DNA of 64,000 nt from Mycolicibacterium duvalii (GTDB lineage: Bacteria; Actinomycetota; Actinomycetes; Mycobacteriales; Mycobacteriaceae). Positions within the stretch are counted from its first letter, which is position 1. Each line of letters starts with the position of its first letter. Under the pieces are notes generated by a model, which saw only the letters and a list, made by a program, of their open reading frames with translations, ran no database searches and was not told the origin of the DNA. This document shows, one piece after another, positions 19,645 to 30,940 of the stretch. The stretch spans positions 558,001-622,000 of the forward strand of contig NZ_AP022563.1 in NCBI RefSeq assembly GCF_010726645.1, written 5' to 3'. A program made the position numbers and the translations under genes.

Positions 19645-20417
19645 CGGCTACCGCTGCAGATCGTCAGCCCCGCCCCGGTGCGCTCGAGGACGAGCACGCC
19701 GTCGACGGTGATCGAGCAGGTCACCTCGCGGCCGACGTTAATGATGCTGACGCTGGCCGAGTCCGCGCCCGGCTGCGGCAGCGCCACCTCCTTGCTCCAC
19801 GGCAGCATCACGTTGAACTCGGTGCCCAGCAGTCCGTTGGAGTCGACGTAGCTGATGTTGATGGCCCGGCCGGTGCCGGTGACGGTGTAGACCACGGTGT
19901 CGGTGGGTCCGGCGGGGGCGCGCGTGGTGGGCGGCGTGGTCGGGACGGTCGGGATGGGCGCCACCGGCGTGGTGGGCCGGCGCGGCGAGATCGTCGTGGT
20001 CGGCGCCGGCTGGCTGGGGGTGGTGAACGTCGGTTCCGGACGCGACGGCGCCGGCGCCATCACGGAGTCCTGCCGGGAGCTGTTGACGATCACCAGTGCG
20101 ATGACCAGACCGACGACCGTCACCACGGCCACACCGGCGACGATCCACAACCAGCGTGGCGACTTCGGCCCATCCGGCTCGGGAGGTTCGGTGCCGTACC
20201 CCGGCGGAGGCGGGTACTGATTCGTCGCGTAGGGGTCGTAGCCGTAGGACGCGTAGGGCAGCTGCTCGGTCGGCTGCGGCTGGTAGGCCGGGCCGTACGG
20301 CGTCTGACTGGCGTACGCGGGGTCCGGGTAGCCCTGGGGGGTCCCGTACGCCTCCTGCGCCGGTTCCTGGCGACCGGGAGGCCGCCACTGGTCCCCGCGC
20401 GAGGGTGAATCGGTCAT
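19641..20417 (-). CDS. Proline-rich membrane-anchored protein, MmpS-like C-terminus
   Basis: 258 aa. A cytoplasmic Pro/Tyr/Gln-rich N-terminus (about 1-90, repeats of YG, YP and PPPPGY) is followed by one transmembrane helix at about 93-115 (WLWIVAGVAVVTVVGLVIAL), a Thr/Pro-rich linker (125-175) and a C-terminal beta domain (about 178-258) resembling the MmpS/transport-accessory fold, with two Cys (VTCSITV and LTICSGSR) that may form a disulfide outside. Corresponds to Rv2507. The ATG at 20417 gives MTDSPSRGDQ; the longer frame is rejected because it crosses the divergent promoter region. Function unknown. Confidence 0.88.
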   Translation of the reverse strand: MTDSPSRGDQWRPPGRQEPAQEAYGTPQGYPDPAYASQTPYGPAYQPQPTEQLPYASYGYDPYATNQYPPPPGYGTEPPEPDGPKSPRWLWIVAGVAVVTVVGLVIALVIVNSSRQDSVMAPAPSRPEPTFTTPSQPAPTTTISPRRPTTPVAPIPTVPTTPPTTRAPAGPTDTVVYTVTGTGRAINISYVDSNGLLGTEFNVMLPWSKEVALPQPGADSASVSIINVGREVTCSITVDGVLVLERTGAGLTICSGSR

Positions 20418-20517
20418 ATCCACCTCATGGCTGAAGGGTACCCGGCTGACCGGGGGAGGCGGCCCGCATGCCGGGCCCCTCGGCGCCGTCATCGGAGAGC
20501 GGGCACAATCGAGCACC

Positions 20518-22383
20518 GTGGCACTGCAGGTTCGCCGGGTCTACGGGGCGTCGATGTCGCCAGACGCCACCGCGTTCGCCCACCTCGTCGACGACGGCGG
20601 CTTCCCGCGTGCCGTGCAGCGGTTCCTGCGGGGATGGCGGGCCAGCTCGTCGCGCGATGTCGAGCTGCCCGTCGAGGGGCCCGTGACCCGCGTGATGCAC
20701 TCCGCCGACGGGCACTGGCTGGCCTGTCAGGTGGCACCCGACGGTGGCACCCGCACCCAGATCTGGGTGGTGACAACCGATCCCGACGACCGCGATGCGC
20801 GACGCATCGACTACTGGCCGTCCGGCGAGGATGGCACCGCCGAACTGATCAACTGGGATGGCACCCTGGTCGCGGCCATTCTCACCGGCGCCGACGGTGT
20901 CGGCAGTTCGGTGCTGATCGACCCGGTCGACGGCACTACCACCGTGCTGGACCGGCGCTCCGGCGGGCGGCTGGTCGATGCGTGGGGAGGCGCCGCGTTG
21001 GTGCGTGTCGGACCCCGCGGTTACCGCGAGCTGAACCTGTTGCGCGGGCTCACCGAGACCGCGCTGCTGCCCTATGACCCTGGTTCGACCACCGACACCG
21101 GCCTCATCCTCGACGACCACAGTCCCCGCCGGCTGCGCTCGGGTCCCGAGGGCGAGATCACCGAGCTGTACCACCCGGCTCGCGACTACGACATCAACAG
21201 CACCGAAGGTTACGTCCGGGCCCTGATCCGCAGTGAGAACGGCACCGAGCACGCGCGCCTGCTCGAGGTGACGGTCACCGCCGACGGCGTGGCCTACCGC
21301 GTCGCGGCTGAATGCCCCGGCTATGAACTCGACGAGTTCACCGTCTCCGACGACATGTCGACTGCCGCGATCCTGTGGAACATCCACGGCGCCAGCCAGT
21401 TACAGATCCTCGATCTCATCGACAACACCAGCCACGAACCGATCCCGCTGCCCGGTGGCATGGTCGCCAGCGAGTTGAGCATCAGCGCGGGTGGTTCCAT
21501 GCTGGCGCTGACGGTGGAAGGGCCGTCCAAGCCGCCCACGGTGGAGTTGGTCGATCCGCGCACCGGTGAGTGGGAGCCGGTGGATCGGGAACCCAGCAGC
21601 GGCCCGGTGTCCGAGGACCCCACCCTGGAAACGGTCACCGCGCGCGACGGGCTGACGTTCACCGGCTGGTTGTTCCGGCCCCCGCCGGGCGTCGCGACGA
21701 TCGGTGCGATGCTGTTCCTGCACGGCGGTCCGGAAGGCCAGGGCCGCCCGGGCTACAACGAGTTCTTTCCCGCTCTGCTCGATGCCGGTATCGCGGTCTT
21801 CCTGCCCAACGTGCGCGGCTCGGGCGGCTTCGGCCGGTCGTTCATGCACGCCGACGACCGGGAGAAGCGGTTCGCGGCGATCGACGACGTGGCCGACGCG
21901 GTCGCGTTTCTCGTCGACAACGGCTATGCGCCCCATGGCCGGGTGGCCTGCTGCGGATGGTCCTACGGGGGCTACCTCACGCAGGCCGCGCTGGCGTTCC
22001 ACCCCGACGCGTTCGCCGCCGGCATCAGCATCTGCGGCATGAGCGATCTGAACACCTGGTACCGCAGTACCGAGCAGTGGATCGCGGCGGCGGCGTACCC
22101 GAAATACGGCCACCCGGTCAGCGACCGCGATCTGCTCGAGAAGCTGTCCCCGTTGCCGCGCGCGGGCGAGATCACCGCACCGCTGCTGCTGGTGCACGGC
22201 CTCAACGACACCAACGTGCCCCCCACCGAATCCCTGCAGATGCACGACGCTCTGGTCGAGCTCGGACGGCAGACCTCGTTGCTGCTGTTCGACGACGACG
22301 GTCACGAGATCGACAAGCGGGAGAACAGAGCTGTGTTGCTGAAGGAGATGACGGCCTGGCTGACCGAAGCGTTCGCGGACTGA
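20518..22383 (+). CDS. S9 family prolyl oligopeptidase-like serine peptidase
   Basis: 621 aa, GTG start. Residues 1 to about 370 form a beta-propeller-like region; the C-terminal alpha/beta hydrolase carries the triad Ser482 (CGWSYGGY), Asp564 (LNDTNVP) and His596 (DDGHEI), with HGGPEGQ as the oxyanion region. The family cleaves short peptides or acylated N-terminal amino acids. No signal peptide, so cytoplasmic. As far as I remember, M. tuberculosis has no gene here between the Rv2507 and Rv2506 homologues, so it is either an insertion here or a loss there. Confidence 0.9.
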   Translation: MALQVRRVYGASMSPDATAFAHLVDDGGFPRAVQRFLRGWRASSSRDVELPVEGPVTRVMHSADGHWLACQVAPDGGTRTQIWVVTTDPDDRDARRIDYWPSGEDGTAELINWDGTLVAAILTGADGVGSSVLIDPVDGTTTVLDRRSGGRLVDAWGGAALVRVGPRGYRELNLLRGLTETALLPYDPGSTTDTGLILDDHSPRRLRSGPEGEITELYHPARDYDINSTEGYVRALIRSENGTEHARLLEVTVTADGVAYRVAAECPGYELDEFTVSDDMSTAAILWNIHGASQLQILDLIDNTSHEPIPLPGGMVASELSISAGGSMLALTVEGPSKPPTVELVDPRTGEWEPVDREPSSGPVSEDPTLETVTARDGLTFTGWLFRPPPGVATIGAMLFLHGGPEGQGRPGYNEFFPALLDAGIAVFLPNVRGSGGFGRSFMHADDREKRFAAIDDVADAVAFLVDNGYAPHGRVACCGWSYGGYLTQAALAFHPDAFAAGISICGMSDLNTWYRSTEQWIAAAAYPKYGHPVSDRDLLEKLSPLPRAGEITAPLLLVHGLNDTNVPPTESLQMHDALVELGRQTSLLLFDDDGHEIDKRENRAVLLKEMTAWLTEAFAD

Positions 22384-22466
22384 TCTGATCTTGGTTTACC
22401 GTAATTGTCTGCCGGGTAAAGCCTTGTCACGCGCCGACCACGGCGTGCGTACGGAGGAGGCACGGC

Positions 22467-22670
22467 ATGCGAGGAATTCTCGGCGTCATTGTTCTCGTCT
22501 GGTTGTTGATCGGCGTCTTTGCGGCCTATCAGCGTGACTACTTCAGCGGTGGCGAAGCCAATTGCGCGACCGCCGGCAGTATTGCGCTGACCGTCCTTGC
22601 AGGACCGCTGAACTACGCGGGCGTCAACCCGGAGGTTGCGGAGTGCAACGTCCCGCAGCCCAGTCAGTAG
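22467..22670 (+). CDS. Small membrane or secreted hypothetical protein
   Basis: 67 aa behind a strong RBS (GGAGGAGG). The N-terminal hydrophobic segment LGVIVLVWLLIGVFAAY (about 5-21) is followed by a short polar part, a second moderately hydrophobic segment (about 38-48), and two cysteines (Cys33, Cys60) that could form an external disulfide. Similar short proteins are common in mycobacteria; function unknown. It is probably cotranscribed with the next small gene, 36 bases on. Confidence 0.72.
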   Translation: MRGILGVIVLVWLLIGVFAAYQRDYFSGGEANCATAGSIALTVLAGPLNYAGVNPEVAECNVPQPSQ

Positions 22671-22706
22671 TTCGCTGACTGGATTCAATCAAGGAATGGA
22701 GTGGCC

Positions 22707-22862
22707 ATGATCGTCTTGGGTGCGATCCTGTTGATCCTGGGTCTCTTGTTCGGAATCTCGATCCTCACCTACATCGGCGTCGTGTTGCTCGTGATCGGCG
22801 CGGTGTTCTGGATCCTCGGCTCGGTCGGCCGTCCCGTCGGAGGCCGAAAAGTCTGGTATTAG
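22707..22862 (+). CDS. Tiny double-hairpin membrane protein (DUF6131-like)
   Basis: 51 aa: two hydrophobic helices (about residues 2-15 and 20-38, ISILTYIGVVLLVIGAVFWIL) joined by a short turn, then the tail GRPVGGRKVWY. The ATG has a GGAG RBS five bases upstream. Composition and the conserved-looking GSVGRP..GGR tail resemble the small actinobacterial DUF6131 proteins, a recognition from memory. Its stop overlaps the stop of bkaR by four bases (TTAG). Function unknown. Confidence 0.72.
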   Translation: MIVLGAILLILGLLFGISILTYIGVVLLVIGAVFWILGSVGRPVGGRKVWY

Positions 22863-23485
22863 CGTCTCTTCCTCGGAAGTTCGGCCGAGGTCAGCGCGGC
22901 GACCGTCATCGCTCTGAGGACGGTTCTGAAGCTGGCCTCGGCCGCTTTCGTGCTGCCGGGCTTGACGCTGTGCGCCGTGGAGTTGAGCAGTCCGAACGCT
23001 GCATGAGCCATCAGGCGGGCGTCGGCCTCGGACAGTGACCCGGCACGGCGGCGCAGTACGTCGACCCAGATCTCCACGTACTGTCGCTGCGCGCGGCGCA
23101 CCTGCCGCTTGGCGTTCGACGGCAGACTGTTCAGATCGCGGTCCTGGATCCGGATCAGGTCCGACTCGCCGAGGGCGAACTCCAGATGGAAGTCGATCAG
23201 CGAGGCCAGCGCGGATTCGGCGTCGCCGGCCCGCGCGGTGACGTCCCGGGCCCCAGCGAGCAGTCGGGTACTGATGCCCACCAGCAGCTCGACCAGCAAG
23301 GCCTCCTTGTTCGGGAAGTGCCGGTAGATGGCGGGTCCGCTGACTCCGGCTGCTGCGCCGATGTCCTCCAGCCGGACCGCCAGGTAGCCGTGTTCGGCGA
23401 TCAGGCGCTCGGCCGCGGCGATCAACTGGCCCCGCCGGTCCGATTTGGCCCGACTGCGCGCTGACGCGGCATCCGCGGTGGTCAT
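22859..23485 (-). CDS. bkaR: TetR-family repressor of branched-chain keto-acid genes
   Basis: 208 aa. The N-terminal helix-turn-helix is at about residues 20-65 (RLEDIGAAAGVSGPAIYRHFPNK), with a ligand-binding helical domain after it. The ATG at 23485 (MTTADAASARS) has GGAGG six bases upstream, so I reject the start 17 codons earlier. By sequence and context it is the counterpart of M. tuberculosis Rv2506 (BkaR), a published repressor of the neighbouring branched-chain keto-acid operon. It is divergent from accD1, and two dyads in the 84-base spacer are the likely binding sites, so autoregulation is expected. The effector, probably an acyl-CoA of leucine breakdown, is inferred. Confidence 0.9.
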   Translation of the reverse strand: MTTADAASARSRAKSDRRGQLIAAAERLIAEHGYLAVRLEDIGAAAGVSGPAIYRHFPNKEALLVELLVGISTRLLAGARDVTARAGDAESALASLIDFHLEFALGESDLIRIQDRDLNSLPSNAKRQVRRAQRQYVEIWVDVLRRRAGSLSEADARLMAHAAFGLLNSTAHSVKPGSTKAAEASFRTVLRAMTVAALTSAELPRKRR

Positions 23486-23518
23486 CTGCGCCTCCGGGAG
23501 AGATGGTGGACATTCGCA

Positions 23519-25132
<1,614 letters not shown>

Positions 25133-25137
25133 ACTCG

Positions 25138-27132
25138 ATGACCGACAAACTTTTCGACACCGTGCTGGTGGCCAACCGCGGCGAGATCGCCGTCCGCGTG
25201 ATCCGGACGTTGCGGGCGATCGGGATCCGGTCGGTCGCGGTGTTCAGTGACGCCGACGCCGGTGCCCGCCATGTCGCCGAAGCCGATGTCGCGGTGCGCC
25301 TCGGCCCGGCGCCGGTGCGCCAGAGTTACCTGTGCATCGAGGCGCTGCTCGACGCGATCCGGCGGACCGGCGCGCAGGCGGTGCACCCTGGGTACGGGTT
25401 CCTTTCGGAGAACGCCGATTTCGCCGCAGCGCTGGATGAGGCCGGGGTGGTCTTCATCGGCCCGCCGGTCGGTGCGATCCGCACGATGGGTGACAAGATC
25501 TCGGCCAAAGCAGCAGTGTCACAGTTCGGTGTGCCTGTGGTGCCGGGCATCTCGCGTCCGGGACTGACCGACGACGAGTTGGTGGCGGGCGCCGCGGAAG
25601 TGGGCTTCCCGGTGCTGGTCAAACCGTCGGCCGGGGGCGGCGGCAAGGGCATGCGGGTCGTGCAGGAGCCGGACGAGTTGCCCGCCGCTCTGATATCGGC
25701 CCGCCGGGAGGCCGCGTCGGCGTTCGGTGACGACACGCTGTTCCTCGAACGTTTCGTGCTCAACCCGCGCCACATCGAGGTGCAGGTGCTGGCCGACCGC
25801 CACGGCAACGTGGTGCACCTGGGCGAGCGGGAGTGCAGCCTTCAGCGCCGCCACCAGAAGGTGATCGAGGAAGCGCCGTCACCGCTGCTGGACGCCGAGA
25901 CCCGGGCCCGGATCGGCGCGGCCGCCTGTGACACGGCGCGCAGCGTCGACTACACCGGCGCCGGAACGGTGGAGTTCATCGTCTCGGCCGACCGCCCCGA
26001 CGAGTTCTTCTTCATGGAGATGAACACCCGGCTGCAGGTCGAGCATCCGGTCACCGAGATGGTGACCGGACACGACCTCGTCGAGCACCAGGTGCGCATC
26101 GCAGCGGGACAGAGGCTGCCGATCGCCCAGGACGACATCCGCCTGGACGGGCACGCCATCGAGGCCCGGGTGTACGCCGAGGACCCCGGTCGCCAGTTCC
26201 TGCCCACCGGCGGCGACGTGATCGGGCTGCGCGAACCTGCCGGCGCGGGGGTTCGCGTGGACTCGGGCCTGCGGGTGGGCACCGTGGTCGGCAGCGACTA
26301 CGACCCAATGCTGGCCAAGGTGATCACCCACGCCGAGGATCGGGCCGCGGCATTGCGGGCGCTGGATGCCGCGCTGGCCGACACCGCGGTGCTGGGCCTG
26401 ACCACCAACGTCGAGTTCCTGCGCTTCCTGCTCGCCGACCCCGACGTTGCGGCCGGACGCCTGGACACCGGACTGCTCGACCGGCGGATGCCCGACTTCG
26501 TCCCCGCCGCCGCGCGCGACGAGGATTTGATCGCGGCCGCCTGCTATCGCTGGTCGTGCAGCTGGCCGGCGGCCCCGGACAGTCCGTGGGAGGTGCCGTC
26601 GGGCTGGCGTATCGCCGGCGCCGCCCCGCTCACGCTGCGCTTGCGTGCCGGCGACCGAACCGATCACGTCAGCCTGACCGGTACGCCGTCCGCGGCTACC
26701 GCGGCCGTCGAAGACGGTCCCCGCCGGGCTGTGGTGACCCGGTGCGACGGTGACCGGCTGGCGATCACCGTCGACGGTCTGCGCAGCGAGTACCTGGTTG
26801 CCACCCACGGCGAGCAGGTGTGGCTGGCCGCCGCGGGCCGGGTCACGATGGTCGAGGAGGTCCGCGAAGCGCCCGTGCGTCCCGACGACGCACACGCCGG
26901 GGACGCCGAACTGACCAGTCCGATGCCGGGCGCGGTGGTGGCGATCGGCGTCGAGGACGGGGCGGCGGTCACGGCGGGGACTGTCGTGGTCACCGTCGAA
27001 GCGATGAAAATGGAGCATGCCCTGTCCGCGCCGGTCGACGGCGTGGTCGACCTGCTCGTCGCCGCCGGCGAGCAGGTGAAGGTGGGCCAGGTACTGGCCC
27101 GAATCACGGCAAGCGAGGAGCCGCAGTCATGA
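25138..27132 (+). CDS. accA1: Biotin-dependent acyl-CoA carboxylase alpha subunit
   Basis: 664 aa. Biotin carboxylase domain (about 1-450): [13 protein letters not shown]-binding [23 protein letters not shown] linker/BT region follows, then a C-terminal biotinyl domain with EAMKMEH, biotinylated Lys624. Partner of AccD1 in the 3-methylcrotonyl-CoA carboxylase. ATG 25138 is chosen because the product then begins close to the family start ([13 protein letters not shown]); a GTG at 25129 overlapping the accD1 stop would add three residues. Ends in a 4-base ATGA overlap with fadE19, indicating translational coupling. Confidence 0.94.
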   Translation: MTDKLFDTVLVANRGEIAVRVIRTLRAIGIRSVAVFSDADAGARHVAEADVAVRLGPAPVRQSYLCIEALLDAIRRTGAQAVHPGYGFLSENADFAAALDEAGVVFIGPPVGAIRTMGDKISAKAAVSQFGVPVVPGISRPGLTDDELVAGAAEVGFPVLVKPSAGGGGKGMRVVQEPDELPAALISARREAASAFGDDTLFLERFVLNPRHIEVQVLADRHGNVVHLGERECSLQRRHQKVIEEAPSPLLDAETRARIGAAACDTARSVDYTGAGTVEFIVSADRPDEFFFMEMNTRLQVEHPVTEMVTGHDLVEHQVRIAAGQRLPIAQDDIRLDGHAIEARVYAEDPGRQFLPTGGDVIGLREPAGAGVRVDSGLRVGTVVGSDYDPMLAKVITHAEDRAAALRALDAALADTAVLGLTTNVEFLRFLLADPDVAAGRLDTGLLDRRMPDFVPAAARDEDLIAAACYRWSCSWPAAPDSPWEVPSGWRIAGAAPLTLRLRAGDRTDHVSLTGTPSAATAAVEDGPRRAVVTRCDGDRLAITVDGLRSEYLVATHGEQVWLAAAGRVTMVEEVREAPVRPDDAHAGDAELTSPMPGAVVAIGVEDGAAVTAGTVVVTVEAMKMEHALSAPVDGVVDLLVAAGEQVKVGQVLARITASEEPQS

Positions 27133-28289
27133 CAGATTTTCTGGCCACCGGGACCCTTCCGGACCACTACGCGCAGCTGGCCAAGACCGTGCGCGACTTC
27201 GCCCAGAGCGTGGTGGCCCCGGTCTCGGCCAAACACGACGAAGAGCACTCGTTCCCGTACGAGGTGGTGGCCGGGATGGCCGACATGGGCCTGTTCGGTC
27301 TGCCGTTCCCGGAGGAGTACGGCGGCATGGGCGGGGACTACTTCGCCCTGTGTCTCGCGCTGGAGGAACTCGGCAAGGTCGATCAGAGCGTGGCGATCAC
27401 CCTGGAGGCGGGGGTGTCGCTGGGCGCCATGCCGGTGTACCGGTTCGGCAGCGAGGAACAGAAGCAGGAGTGGCTGCCGCTGCTGGCCGGCGGCAAGGCG
27501 CTCGGTGCGTTCGGGCTGACCGAACCGGGCGGCGGCAGCGACGCCGGCGCGACGAAGACCACCGCGCGTCTCGACGACGGCCACTGGGTGATCAACGGCT
27601 CCAAGCAGTTCATCACCAACTCCGGCACCGACATCACCAAACTGGTCACGGTCACCGCCGTGACGGGGGAACGCGACGGCAAGAAGGAGATCTCGTCGAT
27701 TCTGGTGCCGGTGCCCACCGACGGGTTCACCGCCGAACCGGCGTACAACAAGGTCGGCTGGAACGCCTCCGACACCCACCCGCTGAGCTTCGACGACGTC
27801 CGGGTGCCCGAGGAGAACCTGCTCGGGGAGCGCGGCCGCGGCTACGCGAACTTCCTGCGCATCCTCGACGAGGGCCGGATCGCGATCGCGGCACTGTCGG
27901 TGGGGGCGGCGCAGGGCTGCGTCGACGAGAGCGTCAAGTACGCCAAGGAGCGCGAGGCATTCGGCCGGACGATCGGCACCAACCAGGCGATCGCGTTCAA
28001 GATCGCCCGGATGGAGGCCCGCGCCCACACCGCGCGCGCGGCGTACTACGACGCAGCGGCGATGATGTTGGCCGGCAAGCCCTTCAAGAAGGCCGCCGCG
28101 GTGGCAAAGCTGGTGGCCAGCGAGGCCGCGATGGACAACGCGCGCGACGCCACCCAGATCTTCGGCGGCTACGGCTTCATGAACGAGTACCCGGTCGCGC
28201 GCCACTACCGCGACAGCAAGATCCTCGAAATCGGGGAGGGCACAACCGAAGTGCAGCTGATGCTGATCGGGCGGGAGCTCGGTCTGTGA
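27129..28289 (+). CDS. fadE19: Acyl-CoA dehydrogenase
   Basis: 386 aa flavoprotein oxidising an acyl-CoA to the 2-enoyl-CoA and passing electrons to ETF. FAD/substrate motifs include [27 protein letters not shown] and the C-terminal [22 protein letters not shown] followed by EIGEGT, where Glu occupies the catalytic-base position of short/medium-chain enzymes. In this operon the natural substrate is probably isovaleryl-CoA or another branched short-chain acyl-CoA, giving the 3-methylcrotonyl-CoA used by AccA1D1; that is inference from context. Its ATG overlaps the accA1 stop. Confidence 0.93.
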   Translation: MTDFLATGTLPDHYAQLAKTVRDFAQSVVAPVSAKHDEEHSFPYEVVAGMADMGLFGLPFPEEYGGMGGDYFALCLALEELGKVDQSVAITLEAGVSLGAMPVYRFGSEEQKQEWLPLLAGGKALGAFGLTEPGGGSDAGATKTTARLDDGHWVINGSKQFITNSGTDITKLVTVTAVTGERDGKKEISSILVPVPTDGFTAEPAYNKVGWNASDTHPLSFDDVRVPEENLLGERGRGYANFLRILDEGRIAIAALSVGAAQGCVDESVKYAKEREAFGRTIGTNQAIAFKIARMEARAHTARAAYYDAAAMMLAGKPFKKAAAVAKLVASEAAMDNARDATQIFGGYGFMNEYPVARHYRDSKILEIGEGTTEVQLMLIGRELGL

Positions 28290-28789
28290 TGAGCGAGAAC
28301 ACGCCGGAAAAGATCGTCGTCCAGCGCGGCCTGTGGTTCGAGGAGTTCGAGACCGGTGTGCTCTACCAGCACCGTCCGGGCCGTACCATCACCGAGGCCG
28401 ACAACGTGCTGTTCACCACGCTGACGATGAACACCCAGGCGCTGCATCTGGACGCGGCGTTCTCGGATGCGTTGCCGCCGTTTCACCAGCGGCTGGTGAA
28501 CTCGATGTTCACGCTGTCGACGCTGGTCGGTCTGTCGGTCGCCCAGCTCACCCAGGGCACGATCGTCGGAAACCTCGGGTTCGGTGAGGTCGCCTTCCCC
28601 AAACCGCTCTTCCACGGCGACACCCTGTACGCCGAGACGGAGGTGACCGACAAGCGCGAGTCGAAGAGCCGTCCCGGCGAGGGGATCGTCACGTTCGCCC
28701 ACACCGGACGCAACCAGCATGGCGACGTCGTGGCCACCGCGTCGCGCAAGACCATGGTCCGCAAGCGCCCGCAGGAGCAGACCTCGTGA
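28289..28789 (+). CDS. MaoC-like hydratase
   Basis: 166 aa hotdog-fold protein. Visible features: GRTITEADNVLFTTLTMNTQ (the MaoC hydratase signature region, with the usual catalytic Asp and Asn/His positions), LHLDAAFSD, then GNLGFGEVAFPKPLFHGDTL. It would hydrate an enoyl-CoA; between the carboxylase and the lyase a 3-methylglutaconyl-CoA hydratase role is attractive, but this is inference. Corresponds to Rv2499c. Its ATG shares one base with the fadE19 stop (TGATG). Confidence 0.88.
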   Translation: MSENTPEKIVVQRGLWFEEFETGVLYQHRPGRTITEADNVLFTTLTMNTQALHLDAAFSDALPPFHQRLVNSMFTLSTLVGLSVAQLTQGTIVGNLGFGEVAFPKPLFHGDTLYAETEVTDKRESKSRPGEGIVTFAHTGRNQHGDVVATASRKTMVRKRPQEQTS

Positions 28790-29589
28790 CGCCGGCACGC
28801 GGCCCCGGCTGGCTGTTCTGCCCCGCCGACCGCCCGGAACGTTTCGAGAAGGCCGCGGCTGCCGCCGACGTGGTGATCCTCGATCTCGAGGACGGTGTCG
28901 CGGCCAAGGACCGTGAGGCCGCCCGCAAAGCCCTCGTCGAGACCCCGCTGGATCCGCAGCGCACGGTGGTGCGGGTCAACCCGGTCGGCACAGCCGACCA
29001 TGGGCCCGACCTGGCCGCCCTCGACGGCACCGCCTACACGACGGTGATGCTCGCCAAGACCGAGGGCGCTGACCAGGTGGCGTCGCTGGCGCCGCGGAAC
29101 GTCGTGGTCCTGGTGGAGACGCCGCTGGGCGCCTTGACCGTCACCGAGTCCGCCGCGGTGGACAACGCGTTCGCCGTGATGTGGGGCGCCGAGGACCTGT
29201 TCGCCGCCACCGGCGGCACCGCCAACCGGTGGCCCGACGGCAGCTACCGCGACGTCGCCCGACACGTCCGCTCCCAGAGCCTGCTGGCCGCCAAAGCCTA
29301 CGGACGGCTCGCGCTGGACTCGGTGTATCTGGACATCAAGGATCTCGACGGGTTACGTGCCGAGAGTGACGACGCCGTCGCCGTCGGCTTCGACGCCAAG
29401 GTCGCGATCCACCCGTCGCAGGTCGCGGTCATCCGGGCCGCGTACGCACCGACCGAGCAGCAGATCGACTGGGCGCGGCGGGTTCTCGACGCGGCGCGCA
29501 CGCAGCGGGGCGTGTTCCAGTTCGACGGCCAGATGGTCGACATGCCGGTGCTGCGGCGGGCCGAACGCATCGTGGCTCTCGCGCCCTGA
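28786..29589 (+). CDS. citE: CitE-like beta-hydroxyacyl-CoA lyase
   Basis: 267 aa HpcH/HpaI-superfamily TIM-barrel. Motifs: LFCPADRPERFEKA, VILDLEDGVA (metal-binding Glu/Asp), VVRVNP, and WGAEDLFAATGG (metal ligands). There are no citrate-lyase alpha or gamma genes nearby, so it is a stand-alone lyase. The M. tuberculosis counterpart Rv2498c has been described as a lyase acting on (R)-HMG-CoA and citramalyl-CoA, linking leucine breakdown and itaconate disposal. GTG start overlapping the MaoC stop by four bases. Last gene of the coupled run; 264 bases separate it from bkdA, where I see no gene, only a weak CATAAT-like element near 29680. Confidence 0.92.
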   Translation: MTPARGPGWLFCPADRPERFEKAAAAADVVILDLEDGVAAKDREAARKALVETPLDPQRTVVRVNPVGTADHGPDLAALDGTAYTTVMLAKTEGADQVASLAPRNVVVLVETPLGALTVTESAAVDNAFAVMWGAEDLFAATGGTANRWPDGSYRDVARHVRSQSLLAAKAYGRLALDSVYLDIKDLDGLRAESDDAVAVGFDAKVAIHPSQVAVIRAAYAPTEQQIDWARRVLDAARTQRGVFQFDGQMVDMPVLRRAERIVALAP

Positions 29590-29853
29590 CCTCGGCCGCC
29601 GGTTTCGCCGGGCCCCGCACCACCGCCGACACGAAGGCCCCCAGGGCGGCGATGGCCGCTGGACGCCGCGGTTCGCGCGCATAATGGGAATTGCCCCAGC
29701 GCGACGACGGGCGCAGCGCATCGTCGGGTCGGTGCCACACCCCGGCACCCGGCCCGACAGCCCCTCACCAGGGAGTCAGCTCACCTCGCCGCCGTGCTGA
29801 GCACCTCAGTCGTCTGACGGCGCGATCCGCCGCCAGTGACCCAAGGAGGCGGT

Positions 29854-30939
29854 ATGGCTGGATCGTCGGCGTATGCGGAACTCGACGAGCCGATTCAACT
29901 GGTGGCCCCCGACGGTGTGCCCACCACAGACACCAGCTACCGCAGAGACCTCCCGCCCGAGACCCTGGCCTGGCTCTACGAGTCGATGGTCGTGACCCGC
30001 GAACTCGACACCGAGTTCGTCAATCTGCAACGGCAGGGCGAGTTGGCGCTGTTCGCCTCGTGCCGCGGTCAGGAGGCCGCCCAGGTCGGCGCCGCAGCCT
30101 GCCTGCGCAAGACCGACTGGCTGTTTCCCCAGTATCGCGAACTCGGCGCCTTCCTGGTGCGGTCGATCCCGCCGGGCCGGCTCGGGGCGCTGTGGCGGGG
30201 CCGTTGGCACGGCGGGTTGGGTTTCACCGACAAATGCGTGGCCCCGGTGTCGATCCCGATCGGCACCCACGGCCTACATGCGGTCGGGGCCGCCATGGCC
30301 GCCCAGCGGCTGGGCGAAGCGTCGGTGACGGTCGCTTTCCTGGGTGACGGCGCCACCTCCGAGGGCGACGTGCACGAGGCCCTCAATCTGGCCGCGGTGT
30401 TCACGGCGCCGTGCGTGTTCTTCGTCCAGAACAATCAGTGGGCTATATCGGTGCCGGTCGAACGGCAGCACGCCGGTCCCAGCCTGGCGCACCGGGCCAT
30501 CGGCTACGGCATGCCCGGACTGCGGGTCGACGGCAACGACGTGCTGGCGTGCTACGCGGTGATGGAACGGGCGGCAGCCCGGGCGCGCGACGGGGGCGGG
30601 CCGACCTTCATCGAGGCGATCACCTACCGGATGGGCCCGCACACCACCTCCGACGACCCCACCCGCTACCGATCCGCCGAGGAGGTCCAGCGTTGGGCCG
30701 CAAAGGATCCCATCACCCGCTACCGCACCTATCTGGCCGGCCGCGGGGTGTGGACACCGCGACTCGAGGAGCGTGTCGCCCACCGTGCGCAGCGGCTGCG
30801 GTCGGAAGCACGCGAGGCGGTGATCGGCGACCCCGACGTCGACATCGCCGAGGTGTTCGACACCGTCTACGCCCGCATCACCCCGGAACTGGCCCGACAA
30901 CGCGACGAGTTGCGGACCGAGCTGGCGCAGGAGGCATGA
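29854..30939 (+). CDS. bkdA: Branched-chain 2-oxoacid dehydrogenase E1 alpha
   Basis: 361 aa. With BkdB it decarboxylates the 2-oxoacids of Leu, Ile and Val using thiamine diphosphate. The ThDP motif runs GDGATSEGDVHEALN to FFVQNN at about residues 164-194; RGQEAAQVG and YRMGPHTTSDDPTRY are E1-alpha signatures, the latter near the subunit's phosphorylation-loop region in other organisms. The strong RBS AAGGAGG (29843-29849) fixes the ATG at 29854; an upstream start would add six residues. First gene of the bkdABC operon, probably with its own promoter in the preceding spacer. Confidence 0.94.
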   Translation: MAGSSAYAELDEPIQLVAPDGVPTTDTSYRRDLPPETLAWLYESMVVTRELDTEFVNLQRQGELALFASCRGQEAAQVGAAACLRKTDWLFPQYRELGAFLVRSIPPGRLGALWRGRWHGGLGFTDKCVAPVSIPIGTHGLHAVGAAMAAQRLGEASVTVAFLGDGATSEGDVHEALNLAAVFTAPCVFFVQNNQWAISVPVERQHAGPSLAHRAIGYGMPGLRVDGNDVLACYAVMERAAARARDGGGPTFIEAITYRMGPHTTSDDPTRYRSAEEVQRWAAKDPITRYRTYLAGRGVWTPRLEERVAHRAQRLRSEAREAVIGDPDVDIAEVFDTVYARITPELARQRDELRTELAQEA

Positions 30940-30940
30940 G

